Below are positions 18,071 to 27,389 of a DNA stretch of 64,000 nt, piece after piece; the stretch's first letter is position 1; every line of letters begins with the position of its first letter. The stretch is from assembly GCF_011392125.1 (NCBI RefSeq), contig NZ_JAAJBU010000001.1:590014-654013 (forward strand). Direction: 5' to 3'. The notes under the pieces are model-generated. The model was not told the origin of the DNA. It did no database searches and worked only from the letters and a program-made list of their open reading frames with translations. Origin of the DNA: Flavobacterium lotistagni. Its GTDB lineage: Bacteria > Bacteroidota > Bacteroidia > Flavobacteriales > Flavobacteriaceae. The translations under genes were made by a program, and so were the position numbers.

Positions 18071-18454
18071 ATGAAATTTACCTATCCTAAATCTCAGAAA
18101 CTCAAAAGCAGCAAAACAATCGACTTGCTTTTTGCTCAAGGAAAGTCAGTATCGAAGTTTCCCTTGCGACTGGTTTACATTGCCCTTGAGCAAGACGATG
18201 CGAAAACAACCGTCGGGGTTTCGGTTTCTAAAAAATACTTCAAGCGCGCCACCGATCGCAATTATTTCAAACGTGTTTTGCGAGAAACTTACCGGCTCAA
18301 CCAACACTTGCTTCACGGCTGTATCGATAAGCCACATGGATTTATGCTTTTTTACCAAACTTCAGAACGCTTGCCCTATACTAAAATCCAAGAGAAAACC
18401 GTTCAATTGTTTGAGAAATTTTCGGCTCAAATTCAAGCGAAAACGAAATCTTAA
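18071..18454 (+). CDS. rnpA: Ribonuclease P protein component
   Basis: 127 residues from the ATG at 18071. RnpA supports the catalytic RNA in 5' maturation of tRNA. Visible family features are the N-terminal K-x-x-x-x-F-Q-G-like FAQGKSVSKFPLRLVYI, then VGVSVSKKYFKRATDRNYFKRVLRE, the equivalent of the RNR motif (here DRNYFKR). The usual partner rpmH is not adjacent, so the dnaA-rpmH-rnpA arrangement is broken here. The next gene has its own promoter. Confidence 0.93.
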   Translation: MKFTYPKSQKLKSSKTIDLLFAQGKSVSKFPLRLVYIALEQDDAKTTVGVSVSKKYFKRATDRNYFKRVLRETYRLNQHLLHGCIDKPHGFMLFYQTSERLPYTKIQEKTVQLFEKFSAQIQAKTKS

Positions 18455-18460
18455 TTTCTA

Positions 18461-18490
18461 TTGTTTTTCATCGGTAAACCGCTATATTTG
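18461..18490 (+). promoter_or_regulatory. Promoter of the S41 peptidase - OmpA pair
   Basis: TTG at 18461-18463, 19 bases, then TATATTTG at 18483-18490, both matching the Bacteroidota consensus. The leader to the ATG at 18537 would be about 40 bases. Confidence 0.6.
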
Positions 18491-18536
18491 ACTCCGCTCC
18501 AAAGGATTTTAAACCCAATTTCAAAAACCTATTACC

Positions 18537-20174
18537 ATGCCAGCAGCATTTAAAAAAAGATATATCATTCCTGCAGTGGCCGGTGCTTTTCTGTTTGTGG
18601 GAGTGAGCTTCAAGGAAGACTTTTTTGAAGTGGCCAAGCAAATCGAAATTTTCACGACCTTGTTCAAATCGCTCAACGCCAATTATGTAGATGAAACCAA
18701 TCCTGCACAGCTCATGGACAAGGCTATTAAAAGCATGCTCGCCGACTTGGATCCATATACCAATTACTTCAACGAACAAGACGTAGTTAAATACAAAATC
18801 AACAATACCGGCGAATACACTGAAATTGGCGCGCTGATGATGCGCAAAGAAGACAAGCTGATTATCAAAGAACCTTACAAAGATTTTCCGGCCGATAAAG
18901 CTGGTTTGAAAGCCGGCGACGAGATCATACAAATTGGCGACGTGGATTTGAAAGATTTCAACGAAGATGCTTCACAACTGCTCAAAGGCGGAAAAAATAC
19001 CAAAATCAACGTAAAATATATCCGTCAAGGCAAAACCGCAACCGCTACCATTACTTTGGGCGAAGTGGAAGTTAAGGCGGTACCGTTCTTCGGCAAAATA
19101 GACGACAAAACTGGCTATATTGTGCTTTCGCAATTTACAGCCAAAGCAGCCCTAGAAACCAAAGAGGCATTGGAAAAGCTCAAAGACCAGGGCGCCGAAA
19201 GAATCGTTTTGGATTTGCGCGGAAACCCCGGCGGTTTGCTCAATGAAGCCGTTACAATCTGCAGTTTCTTTGTGCCCAAAAACGAAGTAATCGTGACGAC
19301 CAAATCGAAAGTTGAGAAACACAACAACACTTATAAAACCAACCGCGACCCTATCGATACTGAAATTCCGTTGGCGATTATTGTAGATGGGAAAAGTGCT
19401 TCAGCCTCAGAGATTGTTTCAGGCGCTTTACAAGATTTAGACCGCGCCGTGATTTTAGGATCACGCAGTTTCGGCAAAGGATTGGTACAACGCCCAGTAG
19501 ATTTAACTTACGGCACCCAACTCAAAGTAACCATTTCCCGGTATTACACACCTTCAGGTCGCTGTATCCAAGCACTCGATTATTGGAACAAAGACAAAGA
19601 CGGCCATGCAGTGCGAACCACTTCGGATAATTACAATGCTTTTAAAACAAAAAAAGGCAGAACGGTTTATGATGGCGGTGGGATTTTACCTGACATCGTG
19701 ATGGACGAAACCAAACTGAGTCCAATTGTAGAAAAACTTGTGAAGAACGACGGAATTTTCAATTACGTAACGGATTATTATTATAAACATCCGAATTTAG
19801 GAACCACGATTCCGGTCATAACCGATGACGATTTTTCTGATTTCAAAGCCTTTTTGAAAAAACAAAATTTCAACTTCGACACCGAGTCTGAATTGGCACT
19901 CAAGAATACTCTTGCTGCAGCAAAAACAGAAAAAATTGACGGTGCCATTGCTGCCGAGTACCAGCAACTCATGGCTGCCATTCAGCGTAGTGAAGAAAAT
20001 GAGCTCAACCGCAACCAGAAGGAAATCAAGAACTTAATTCTCGACGAAATCATTAAAAGATACCAATATAAAGAAGGGCTTTATCAATATTACATCAGAA
20101 ATAATGCAGAAGTGAAAAAGGCCGTTTCAATTCTAGCCAATCCGTCTGAATACAATAAAATTTTAAAGAAATAA
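18537..20174 (+). CDS. S41 family C-terminal processing peptidase (CtpA/Tsp-like)
   Basis: 545 residues. An N-terminal membrane segment (FLFVGVSF) anchors or exports the protein. A PDZ domain lies at about 95-175 (PADKAGLKAGDEIIQIGD). The peptidase core has the catalytic Ser in DGKSASASEIVSGAL (about residue 288) and Lys in SFGKGLVQ (about 313). The C-terminal ~150 residues form a helical extension. Such enzymes cleave periplasmic proteins from the C-terminus. It is co-translated with the OmpA gene, sharing one base at TAATG. Confidence 0.93.
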   Translation: MPAAFKKRYIIPAVAGAFLFVGVSFKEDFFEVAKQIEIFTTLFKSLNANYVDETNPAQLMDKAIKSMLADLDPYTNYFNEQDVVKYKINNTGEYTEIGALMMRKEDKLIIKEPYKDFPADKAGLKAGDEIIQIGDVDLKDFNEDASQLLKGGKNTKINVKYIRQGKTATATITLGEVEVKAVPFFGKIDDKTGYIVLSQFTAKAALETKEALEKLKDQGAERIVLDLRGNPGGLLNEAVTICSFFVPKNEVIVTTKSKVEKHNNTYKTNRDPIDTEIPLAIIVDGKSASASEIVSGALQDLDRAVILGSRSFGKGLVQRPVDLTYGTQLKVTISRYYTPSGRCIQALDYWNKDKDGHAVRTTSDNYNAFKTKKGRTVYDGGGILPDIVMDETKLSPIVEKLVKNDGIFNYVTDYYYKHPNLGTTIPVITDDDFSDFKAFLKKQNFNFDTESELALKNTLAAAKTEKIDGAIAAEYQQLMAAIQRSEENELNRNQKEIKNLILDEIIKRYQYKEGLYQYYIRNNAEVKKAVSILANPSEYNKILKK

Positions 20175-20989
20175 TGAGGCAATTTTTCCCTGTTTTATTG
20201 TTGCTTAGCTATAGCTGGCTCTACGCTCAAGAAGAAGTAGTACAATCGGTTTACTTTGAAACCAACAAATTCAATCTCGACGAAAAACAAGGAACCGCAG
20301 TGGTAGATTTCATCAAAAACACCGATTCCACCCGAATTGAATCTATCGAGATTTTTGGCTACACCGACGACGTGGGTAAAGATGCCTATAATTTCAAATT
20401 GTCTACCAATCGGGCCAACACCATCAAAGAAAAACTGATGCAAAGCGGCATCAAAAATAAAATCATCGTGACCATCGAAGGCAAAGGCCGGATTTTGATT
20501 GATGACGATATCGTGGAGAACTTACCCGAGCGCCGATCCAAAAACCGCCGCGTGGATTTGGTGCTGAACCTCAAGCCCCTACCAAAAATTGAATTGCCTG
20601 GTTTTTATACTAGTATTCAAAACAAACACATGATTGGCGATCATATTTACTTGGAGAATTTGCTTTTTGAACGCGGCAGTAGCAAGCTGACTTTTCAGGC
20701 CAAAACCCAACTAGATAAAATCGCGAAATTGTTGCTAAAATACCGCAAATTAGAATTTGAGATCCAAGGCCATGTTTGCTGCACGCCACCATACCAAAAA
20801 GAAGCCATCGATCGGGAAACCCGGAAAAGAAATTTGTCGTCGAACCGCGCCGAATCAGTTTTCAAGTACCTGGTCTTCAAAAAAATTGATAAAAAGCGGA
20901 TGACCTACAAAGGCTACGGAAACTCAGTTCCGCTCGGGAAAGGCTCTGAATACGATCGTCGGGTAGAACTCGTGATCACTAAAATTTGA
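20174..20989 (+). CDS. Periplasmic protein with two tandem OmpA-like domains
   Basis: 271 residues with a signal peptide (MRQFFPVLLLLSYSWLYAQ). Two OmpA/MotB peptidoglycan-binding domains follow without a beta-barrel. The first (about 25-135) has FGYTDDVG and ERRSKNRRVDLVL. The second (about 155-271) has IQGHVCC, an inserted CTPPYQKEAIDRETRKRN loop, then SSNRAESV and YDRRVELVI. The conserved Arg of each NRR/DRR is present. The pair CC in the second domain is unusual for this fold. The gene overlaps the S41 gene by one base, and ends next to a convergent GNAT gene with no space for a terminator. Confidence 0.88.
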   Translation: MRQFFPVLLLLSYSWLYAQEEVVQSVYFETNKFNLDEKQGTAVVDFIKNTDSTRIESIEIFGYTDDVGKDAYNFKLSTNRANTIKEKLMQSGIKNKIIVTIEGKGRILIDDDIVENLPERRSKNRRVDLVLNLKPLPKIELPGFYTSIQNKHMIGDHIYLENLLFERGSSKLTFQAKTQLDKIAKLLLKYRKLEFEIQGHVCCTPPYQKEAIDRETRKRNLSSNRAESVFKYLVFKKIDKKRMTYKGYGNSVPLGKGSEYDRRVELVITKI

Positions 20990-21436
20990 TTATTTTTTCT
21001 TCATTCGGATGTGTTCGATATCATCCTCAAGATAGACTTCACCAAGCGCTATAAAACCGTGGCTTTCGTAGAATTTTTTCAGATATAATTGCGCTGAAAT
21101 AGTAATCTGATTGGTGTGGAAACGGGCTGCAATTGCTTGAATTGCTTCTTGCATCAATTCATGCCCTATTTTTTTATGGCGATATTCAGGCTTCACCACC
21201 ACACGGCCGATGGAACTTTCTTGGAAATAATCACCCGCATCAAACAGCCGCGCATAAGCCACGATTTCAGCGTTTTCTTCGCCGATTAGGTGCAATGCTT
21301 TCCTGTCTTTGGAATCAATGTCGTGGTAAATGCAATTTTGCTCCACGATAAAGACCGTTTCGCGCAATTGCAACAAATCGTATAACTCATCGGCTGAAAG
21401 TGCCGCAAATGGCTTTATTTTCCAGTTTAAACTCAT
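20990..21436 (-). CDS. GNAT N-acetyltransferase, ElaA type
   Basis: 148 residues. The segment LRETVFIVEQNCIYHDIDSKD is the ElaA signature. The acetyl-CoA loop appears as VVVKPEYRHKKIGHELMQEA (about residues 78-97), with the usual R/Q-x-x-G-x-G/A pattern modified to R-H-K-K-I-G-H. Substrate unknown. It is convergent with the OmpA gene (adjacent ends) and overlaps the DUF4837 gene upstream by 4 bases, so it is read from that transcript. Confidence 0.9.
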   Translation of the reverse strand: MSLNWKIKPFAALSADELYDLLQLRETVFIVEQNCIYHDIDSKDRKALHLIGEENAEIVAYARLFDAGDYFQESSIGRVVVKPEYRHKKIGHELMQEAIQAIAARFHTNQITISAQLYLKKFYESHGFIALGEVYLEDDIEHIRMKKK

Positions 21437-22428
21437 GACTTCTTTTTGTTTTCTTTGACCGAAAAGACCACTGATTTAATAATGGCTTCGAGTTCAAACA
21501 TCAAATCTCGCTTTTCTTTTGAAGGATCATAGCAAAAACCTTCGAGTACCAAAATCCGTCTTTTGGTCCGATCAATGATGCTGTAGTTGATAAACGGCCC
21601 AGACATATAGTCATTGCTGAGTTCCCATGTGCCTTTGGCTTCGTAGGCTTCCTTTCCGTTGATGTTGGTGTGAAACAAATAGGGCGAATAAGAATCCTCG
21701 GTCACCATTTGTGTGCGGCGCGCGGTTCCGTGAATGTACAATCTTCCTATAGAATCACGGCTTCGGATAATATGCTGCAATACCTCGCGATCGTCGGCAA
21801 AACTATTGAGCGGTAACTGATAAATCAAAATGCTGGTATTGCCGCTAGTAATTTCTTTCTTGAGCCAGATGAACTTGCGGCGCTGCAAAACATAGTTGTA
21901 ACCTTTTGGAATGTGTAAATCTATTTTAAATTTCCTCCTAATCTTTTGGGTATTGATTCTCGCCGTATCAATGATGCGCTGATTCTCGGCGATTTCCGTT
22001 TGACGCATTCTCTGAATAATTTCTGGCGAATGGGTTTCAATCAATCCTAAAATAACCGCCGCGTTCTTTCCTGAAATATGAAATACATTTTGTGGGCTGG
22101 CGTACTCGTTACGAACAATTTCAAACTTGTTTTCAGGTTGCTTTTTTACCACAATAATGTTTCGCGAATTGGTCATAAAACCTTCTAAAAGTTTCACCGG
22201 ATATTGATTGATGGTGAATAGTGGTTCTTCTTGCGGTAAACCAATCACCGGCGAGGCGAATTTGTTGCGAATGCTGTCGCCCACTTCGCCATTCCAAAGT
22301 TGATCGTCAATGATAACCGAAATCGTATTGATTTTGCCCGAAGTTTTTTCCGTCTCGTTATTTCTTTTCTGGAAGCACGAGCAGAAAATTCCCGATAGGA
22401 TAAGCACAAAAAAAAGGGCTTTTTTCAT
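21433..22428 (-). CDS. DUF4837 family lipoprotein
   Basis: 331 residues. The N-terminus MKKALFFVLILSGIFCSC is a lipoprotein signal with a Cys after IFCS. The body contains the conserved DUF4837 features FASPVIGLPQEEPLF and G-T-W-E-L-S-N-D-Y-M-S-G-P-F, and ends in a basic tail. Function unknown. The start codon lies inside a terminator-like hairpin (22408-22445), with the T-run coding for residues 4-7. It overlaps the GNAT gene by 4 bases. Confidence 0.85.
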   Translation of the reverse strand: MKKALFFVLILSGIFCSCFQKRNNETEKTSGKINTISVIIDDQLWNGEVGDSIRNKFASPVIGLPQEEPLFTINQYPVKLLEGFMTNSRNIIVVKKQPENKFEIVRNEYASPQNVFHISGKNAAVILGLIETHSPEIIQRMRQTEIAENQRIIDTARINTQKIRRKFKIDLHIPKGYNYVLQRRKFIWLKKEITSGNTSILIYQLPLNSFADDREVLQHIIRSRDSIGRLYIHGTARRTQMVTEDSYSPYLFHTNINGKEAYEAKGTWELSNDYMSGPFINYSIIDRTKRRILVLEGFCYDPSKEKRDLMFELEAIIKSVVFSVKENKKKS

Positions 22429-22445
22429 GGTTTGAAATAAGCCCT
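22408..22445 (-). terminator. Terminator-like hairpin that contains the DUF4837 start codon
   Basis: On the minus strand a 31-base inverted repeat (22445-22415) pairs 12-13 bp with a single A-A mismatch around a 5-base loop, and is followed by seven further T. The outer arms are AGGGCTT and AAGCCCT. The ATG of the DUF4837 gene (22428-22426) is at the loop edge. It has the form of an intrinsic terminator for the transglycosylase gene upstream. Confidence 0.7.
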
Positions 22446-22467
22446 AAATTTAAATCAATTTTTTAGA

Positions 22468-24750
22468 TTAACCGTTTATTTTGAGTTTCATTCCCGGTTT
22501 TAAGGAGTTGCCGTTGATGCCGTTCCATTTCTTGATATCTGAAACCGTTACGCCAGGATATTTTTTAGCGATACTGAATAGTGAATCGCCTTTCTGAACA
22601 TAATAGTGGTTTTCTTTAGCTTTCTTTGCGGCTTTATCTTTTTTAGTTGAGTTCTCTGCAATTGTTTGATTGTTATCAGCGATGAGTTTTTTGCCTACAA
22701 TAAGTTTGTCTCCCAATTGGATGTTGTCGTCTTGCAAATCATTCCACATTTTCAAATCTGAAACCGCTACGTTATTCTTTCTGGCGATCACGCCTAAGTT
22801 ATCACCACGTTGCACCACATATTCCACGTTCCTGATCTCAGTTTTCACAACAGGTTCGTTTTCTTGTTGGTCTTCGTGGTTGATTTTAATATCAGCAATT
22901 TTTAACTTGCTTTCTAATTGAATGTTATTGTCTTCAAGGTTGTTCCATTTTTTGAGGTCATCCACAGTCACATTATATTTTTTTGCGATGCTGCTCAAAT
23001 TGTCGCCTTTTTCAACAATGTAGAAATCTTCATTAGTATCGGTATCTTTCTTGGTTTTATCCACCGCCGCCAAAGCCTCATTTTTATCAGTTTTAACTAA
23101 CTTTCTGACGGTAGTAACCACTCTTTCATTGGTGATGATTTTGAGTTTTTTGCCCAGCGGAACATTGTTGTTTTTGAGTTTGTTCCACTTTTTGATGTCG
23201 CTCATCGCCACGCCGTATTTGTCAGCAATTTCACCTAAACTATCCCCTTTTCTGACTTTGTGTGTTTTGGTAACATCTTTAAAAGAAACCACTTTTTCCT
23301 CTTTGTAAACTTTCTGCTCTTTTGGGGTAGCCTCAACTACGGCCGTAGCGGTTGTCTTGCTTATCGGAACAATAGCAATAGTATCGTTCTTGACTTTCTT
23401 GGCTTTTGCTGCAATTCGCTCGGCAGTAATAATTTTCAGATTTCTGCCCAAAGGCGCTTTATTGCTCTTGAGTTTGTTCCATTTTTTGATATCAGAAATC
23501 GAAACATCGTAACGATCGGCTATCTCACTCAAGTTGTCGCCGCGTCTGACTTTGTGAAATTTGGTTCTTGAAACCAAATAACTCTCTTGCGTTGAAGAAG
23601 AATCCCGCGAAGCCAAAGCTTGTTGCATTCTAGAAAACGGCTTTTCACGTTGGTCGGCTTCATGTTGCACGTAAGCATATATTTTGTCTTCATTCGAGGT
23701 AAAAACAGCAATTTTCTCAGACGGCAATCTCAAGTAATGTTTGGTGTCGAAATAAGCCGGAACCACATTGAGCTTGAATTGCGGATTGAGCATTTGTAAC
23801 TGTGCCACAGGAATATCTAACAAATCTGAAATCTGCTTGAAAGAGATCTGTTTTTTGATCATAATGGTATCTGTAGCAAAGTGCTTTACCAGCGCGCGGT
23901 TAGGTTTAATACCGTGTTCTTTATGGTATTCGTAGATATACATCGTAGCCAAAAATGCTGGTACATAACCCTGGGTTTCTTGCGGAAGATACTTTCTGAT
24001 GTTCCAGAAATTTTGCTGTCCGCCCGAACGTCTGATGGCTTTGGCCACATTACCCGGACCTGAATTGTATGATGCCAATACCAAATCCCAATCGCCAAAA
24101 ATTTTGTACATATTGGTCATGTATTGCGCTGCGGCTTCACTAGCTTTTAACGGATCGCTGCGTTCGTCAACATACGAATCAATATTCAAATTGTATTGTT
24201 TTCCGGTTTGGTACATGAACTGCCAAAGTCCGGTGGCGCCAACTCTTGAAACCGCTTTCGGGTTCAATGCCGATTCTACTACCGCCAAATACTTGATTTC
24301 AAGTGGTACGTTTTGTTTGGCTAAAGCATCTTCGAAAAGCGGAAAATAATATTCTGAAATCGCCATTAACCTTTCGTATGCTTTCTTGCGATTTCTCAAA
24401 AACGACTTGATGATGTTCTCTAAACCTTGGTTGTACTCGATGTTGAACGGAGACTTCGAATCCATTTCCTTCAAACGCGCTTTGAGCAATTCGGTGGGCA
24501 ATTCGTAATCTACTTTTTGGTCGAGATTGATGGTTTTAATGTCGGCTTCTAAATCATTGTACAAGTCTAGGCTTGTTAGTTCTTTAAGCCACAAGCTATC
24601 CACGCATGAAGCAATATTGTCTTTGATGAAAGTTTTTTTAATGGAATCGAGATAGGAAATATTGCTTTGGGGCTTGGTGGAAAAATCCTGAGCAAACGCT
24701 TGTAATGTAAGGAACAAGCTCGCCGCTAAAGTGATTTTCTTTAAATTCAT
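22468..24750 (-). CDS. MltD-like lytic transglycosylase with five LysM domains
   Basis: 760 residues with a signal peptide ending at QAFAQ. The SLT domain (about 150-280) has the catalytic Glu in VESALNPKAVSRVGATGLWQ and later NSGPGNVAKAI. Five LysM repeats fill the C-terminal half, each with a V-x-x-GD-x-L-x-x-IA core followed by D-I/L-K-x-W-N: starts near residues 393, 488, 571, 640 and 714. Linkers are rich in Lys, Thr and Glu. E. coli MltD has two LysM; five is at the high end. It cleaves peptidoglycan glycan strands at the cell wall. Confidence 0.93.
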   Translation of the reverse strand: MNLKKITLAASLFLTLQAFAQDFSTKPQSNISYLDSIKKTFIKDNIASCVDSLWLKELTSLDLYNDLEADIKTINLDQKVDYELPTELLKARLKEMDSKSPFNIEYNQGLENIIKSFLRNRKKAYERLMAISEYYFPLFEDALAKQNVPLEIKYLAVVESALNPKAVSRVGATGLWQFMYQTGKQYNLNIDSYVDERSDPLKASEAAAQYMTNMYKIFGDWDLVLASYNSGPGNVAKAIRRSGGQQNFWNIRKYLPQETQGYVPAFLATMYIYEYHKEHGIKPNRALVKHFATDTIMIKKQISFKQISDLLDIPVAQLQMLNPQFKLNVVPAYFDTKHYLRLPSEKIAVFTSNEDKIYAYVQHEADQREKPFSRMQQALASRDSSSTQESYLVSRTKFHKVRRGDNLSEIADRYDVSISDIKKWNKLKSNKAPLGRNLKIITAERIAAKAKKVKNDTIAIVPISKTTATAVVEATPKEQKVYKEEKVVSFKDVTKTHKVRKGDSLGEIADKYGVAMSDIKKWNKLKNNNVPLGKKLKIITNERVVTTVRKLVKTDKNEALAAVDKTKKDTDTNEDFYIVEKGDNLSSIAKKYNVTVDDLKKWNNLEDNNIQLESKLKIADIKINHEDQQENEPVVKTEIRNVEYVVQRGDNLGVIARKNNVAVSDLKMWNDLQDDNIQLGDKLIVGKKLIADNNQTIAENSTKKDKAAKKAKENHYYVQKGDSLFSIAKKYPGVTVSDIKKWNGINGNSLKPGMKLKING

Positions 24751-24833
24751 AGTGTTTATTTTTGGCTCTCTTATAGAAAGAAAACTGGGGATAACATTTA
24801 CAAATGGTTATTTATCAAACCTTTGCGCTGCGG

Positions 24834-24865
24834 CAAAAATAACAATCTAATAACAAAGTTCGCAA
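24834..24865 (-). promoter_or_regulatory. Promoter of the LysM transglycosylase gene
   Basis: Minus strand TTG (24865-24863), 21 bases, then TATTTTTG (24841-24834). The leader to the ATG at 24750 is about 77 bases. Confidence 0.5.
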
Positions 24866-24930
24866 ATTTGATAACTTAAAGTTGTGCTAAATATTGTATT
24901 TTTAAAAAATTCGACGTGTTAATTGTGAAT

Positions 24931-26118
24931 TTAATCAAGAATGGCTGCAATTCCGGGTAAGGTTTTTCCTTCGAGCATTTCAAGCATTGCGCCGCCTCCG
25001 GTAGATACGTAACTCATTTTGGGTTCCAAGCCGAATTGCTTCACGGCAGCTACCGAATCTCCGCCTCCAACTAGTGAAAAAGCGCCTTTACTTGTGGCTT
25101 CTGCAATGTCATTTCCAAGAGCAATAGTTCCTTTTGCAAACGATGGCATTTCAAAAACACCCAAAGGGCCGTTCCATAAAATGGTTTTTGAAGACAAAAT
25201 CACTTCGCGGAATTGTTCCAATGATTTTGGTCCGGCGTCCAAACCTTGCCATCCGTCAGGAATCGTATTAACGTCAGAGATTTGGGTTGCTGCATCATTT
25301 GAAAAAGCGTTCGCCGCCACTACATCAACCGGCAAATGAATTTGAACGCCTTTTTCTTTAGCGGCTTTCAAAATCTCTAAGGCAAGTTCTTGTTTGTCAT
25401 CTTCACAAATAGAATCACCTATTTTTCCTCCCAAAGCTTTGATGAAAGTGAAAGTCATTCCGCCGCCAATAATCATGTGGTCTACTTTGTCTAATATATT
25501 CTCAATTACTGTTATTTTGGAAGAAACTTTAGAACCGCCCAAAACAGCCGTAACAGGTTTTTCGCTATTTTTCAACACTTTATTGAGACTTTCAATTTCT
25601 TTAGCGAGTAAAGTGCCGAAACATTTCTTGTCAGGAAAAAACTGAGCAATAATGGTAGTGGATGCGTGGGCTCGGTGGGCCGTTCCAAAAGCATCGTTTA
25701 CGTAGATGTCGCCCAAAGACGCTAACTCTTTTGAAAAAGCTACATCGCCAGCTTCTTCTTCTGTGTGGAATCTTAAGTTTTCAAGTAATAAAACGTCTCC
25801 AGGTTTTAAACTTGTGGCTGCTTCATGAGCAGAATCACCAATACAATTATTTGCGAACTTTACAGAAACTCCGAGAATTTCTGAGGTTTTCTTCACGATA
25901 TGCTCTAAGGAATATTTTGCCTCTACTCCTTTTGGTCGTCCTAAATGCGACATTAGAATTGCACTTCCTCCGTCTGCTAAAATCTTATCAATGGTTGGTT
26001 TGGCGGCTTCGATTCGGGTGGCATCGGTCACGTTGAAATTTTCATCGAGCGGCACGTTAAAATCTACGCGGATGATTGCTTTTTTGTTTTTAAAATCGAA
26101 ATCGGCCAAAGTTTTCAT
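24931..26118 (-). CDS. pgk: Phosphoglycerate kinase
   Basis: 395 residues, the normal bacterial length. It interconverts 1,3-bisphosphoglycerate and ADP with 3-phosphoglycerate and ATP in glycolysis. The N-terminal [20 protein letters not shown] holds the substrate-binding Arg and Asp, SHLGRPKG follows, and the C-terminal domain has [13 protein letters not shown] and [13 protein letters not shown]. No disruption. It is transcribed divergently from holB from an adjacent promoter. Confidence 0.97.
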   Translation of the reverse strand: MKTLADFDFKNKKAIIRVDFNVPLDENFNVTDATRIEAAKPTIDKILADGGSAILMSHLGRPKGVEAKYSLEHIVKKTSEILGVSVKFANNCIGDSAHEAATSLKPGDVLLLENLRFHTEEEAGDVAFSKELASLGDIYVNDAFGTAHRAHASTTIIAQFFPDKKCFGTLLAKEIESLNKVLKNSEKPVTAVLGGSKVSSKITVIENILDKVDHMIIGGGMTFTFIKALGGKIGDSICEDDKQELALEILKAAKEKGVQIHLPVDVVAANAFSNDAATQISDVNTIPDGWQGLDAGPKSLEQFREVILSSKTILWNGPLGVFEMPSFAKGTIALGNDIAEATSKGAFSLVGGGDSVAAVKQFGLEPKMSYVSTGGGAMLEMLEGKTLPGIAAILD

Positions 26119-26144
26119 CGGATTTATTTTTTAGGAATTTGGCG

Positions 26145-26152
26145 CAAATATA
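26145..26152 (-). promoter_or_regulatory. -7 element of the pgk promoter
   Basis: Minus strand TATATTTG, exact TAnnTTTG, predicting a 20-base leader before the pgk ATG at 26118. Confidence 0.55.
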
Positions 26153-26203
26153 CGATTTAAATTTTTTGGCTGAAATAGCAGTCTATTCGCTTTATCAATT
26201 GGT

Positions 26204-26234
26204 TTGGGCGCTTGCCAAGTTTCAGTTATATTTG
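26204..26234 (+). promoter_or_regulatory. Promoter at the holB start, suggesting a very short leader
   Basis: TTG at 26204-26206, 20 bases, then TATATTTG at 26227-26234. Transcription would begin around 26240, at the best ATG (26238), so the mRNA may be leaderless or the true promoter may lie elsewhere. Confidence 0.4.
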
Positions 26235-26237
26235 CTG

Positions 26238-27386
26238 ATGCTATTTTCAGAAATTTTAGGCCAGGATTACCTTAAAAACCATCTTAGAAAGAGCGCCCTT
26301 TCGGGCCGCGTTCCGCACGCACAGTTATTCGTTGGTCCAGAGGGCAGTGGTACTTTGCCAATGGCAATTGCTTATTCGCAATACATTTTGTGTCAGAATT
26401 CGGGCGATGAAAACCTAGGTGGTAATGAAGCTTGTAATTTGAAATTCCAGCATTTCTCGCACCCGGATTTGCATTTTATCTACCCGACAGTCACTACTGA
26501 AGACGTTAAGACCAAACCCAAAAGCTTAGATTTTGTAGCGGATTGGCGAAATTTCTTAGCTGATAACCCTTATGGAAGTTTGTTTGATTGGTACCAATTG
26601 CTTGGTGTTCAAAACAAACAAGGCGAAATTCGGGTGGGAGATGCACAAGAAATCTTGAAATCCTTATCGCTCAAAGCATACGAAGGCGGATACAAAATCA
26701 CTATTATTTGGTACGCTGAAAAAATGAACATCGAAGCTTCGAACAAACTGCTTAAACTTCTCGAAGAACCTGCAGACAAAACGGTTTTCATTTTAATTGC
26801 CGAGAACGAAGAAGACATCATTAAAACCATTCGCTCACGCTGCCAAGTGCTTCAATTCAGTGCGTTACCCGAAAAAGTCATTGCCGAAACTCTTATCGAG
26901 CGCAAAGAAATCGATCCGAGAACTGCTAAAAAACTAGCGCACCAATCACAAGGAAATTTTAATAAAGCCCTACAACTTTTAAATGAAACTGGCGAAGATA
27001 TTTTGTTTGAAAAGTGGTTTGTAGACTGGGTTCGGGCCGCTTTTCGAGCCAAGGGAAATGCTGCAGCGATTCAAGACTTGATTCAGTGGAGCGAACAGAT
27101 TGCGGCTTTGGGTCGTGAAACGCAAAAAAAGTTTCTGGGTTACTGTATTGATTTGTTTCGTCAGGCTTTGCTGTTGAATTATCAAGCCACTAGCTTGGTG
27201 TATATGGAGCCCAAAATCGAGAAATTCAAACTCGAGAATTTCGCGCCTTTTGTCAACGGCAATAATATCCACGAGATTTTTAAAGAGCTTTCCGACGCGA
27301 TGTATCATATTGAGCGCAACGGAAATGCCAAAATTATTCTGACCGATTTGTCGATCAAACTCACGCGTTTAATCCATAAAAAATAA
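26238..27386 (+). CDS. holB: DNA polymerase III delta' subunit (clamp loader)
   Basis: 382 residues from the ATG at 26238 (MLFSEILGQDYLKNHL). A longer frame upstream begins with an unrelated hydrophobic stretch that overlaps the pgk promoter and is rejected. The sequence has the delta'/tau AAA+ layout: HAQLFVGPEGSGTLPMA in place of Walker A (GPEGSGT lacks the GKT lysine, as is usual for delta'), NKLLKLLEEPADKTVF (sensor region), and RSRCQVLQF (SRC motif). The zinc cysteines are reduced. The subunit helps load the sliding clamp. Four bases separate it from the DoxX-like gene. Confidence 0.88.
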   Translation: MLFSEILGQDYLKNHLRKSALSGRVPHAQLFVGPEGSGTLPMAIAYSQYILCQNSGDENLGGNEACNLKFQHFSHPDLHFIYPTVTTEDVKTKPKSLDFVADWRNFLADNPYGSLFDWYQLLGVQNKQGEIRVGDAQEILKSLSLKAYEGGYKITIIWYAEKMNIEASNKLLKLLEEPADKTVFILIAENEEDIIKTIRSRCQVLQFSALPEKVIAETLIERKEIDPRTAKKLAHQSQGNFNKALQLLNETGEDILFEKWFVDWVRAAFRAKGNAAAIQDLIQWSEQIAALGRETQKKFLGYCIDLFRQALLLNYQATSLVYMEPKIEKFKLENFAPFVNGNNIHEIFKELSDAMYHIERNGNAKIILTDLSIKLTRLIHKK

Positions 27387-27389
27387 CCC

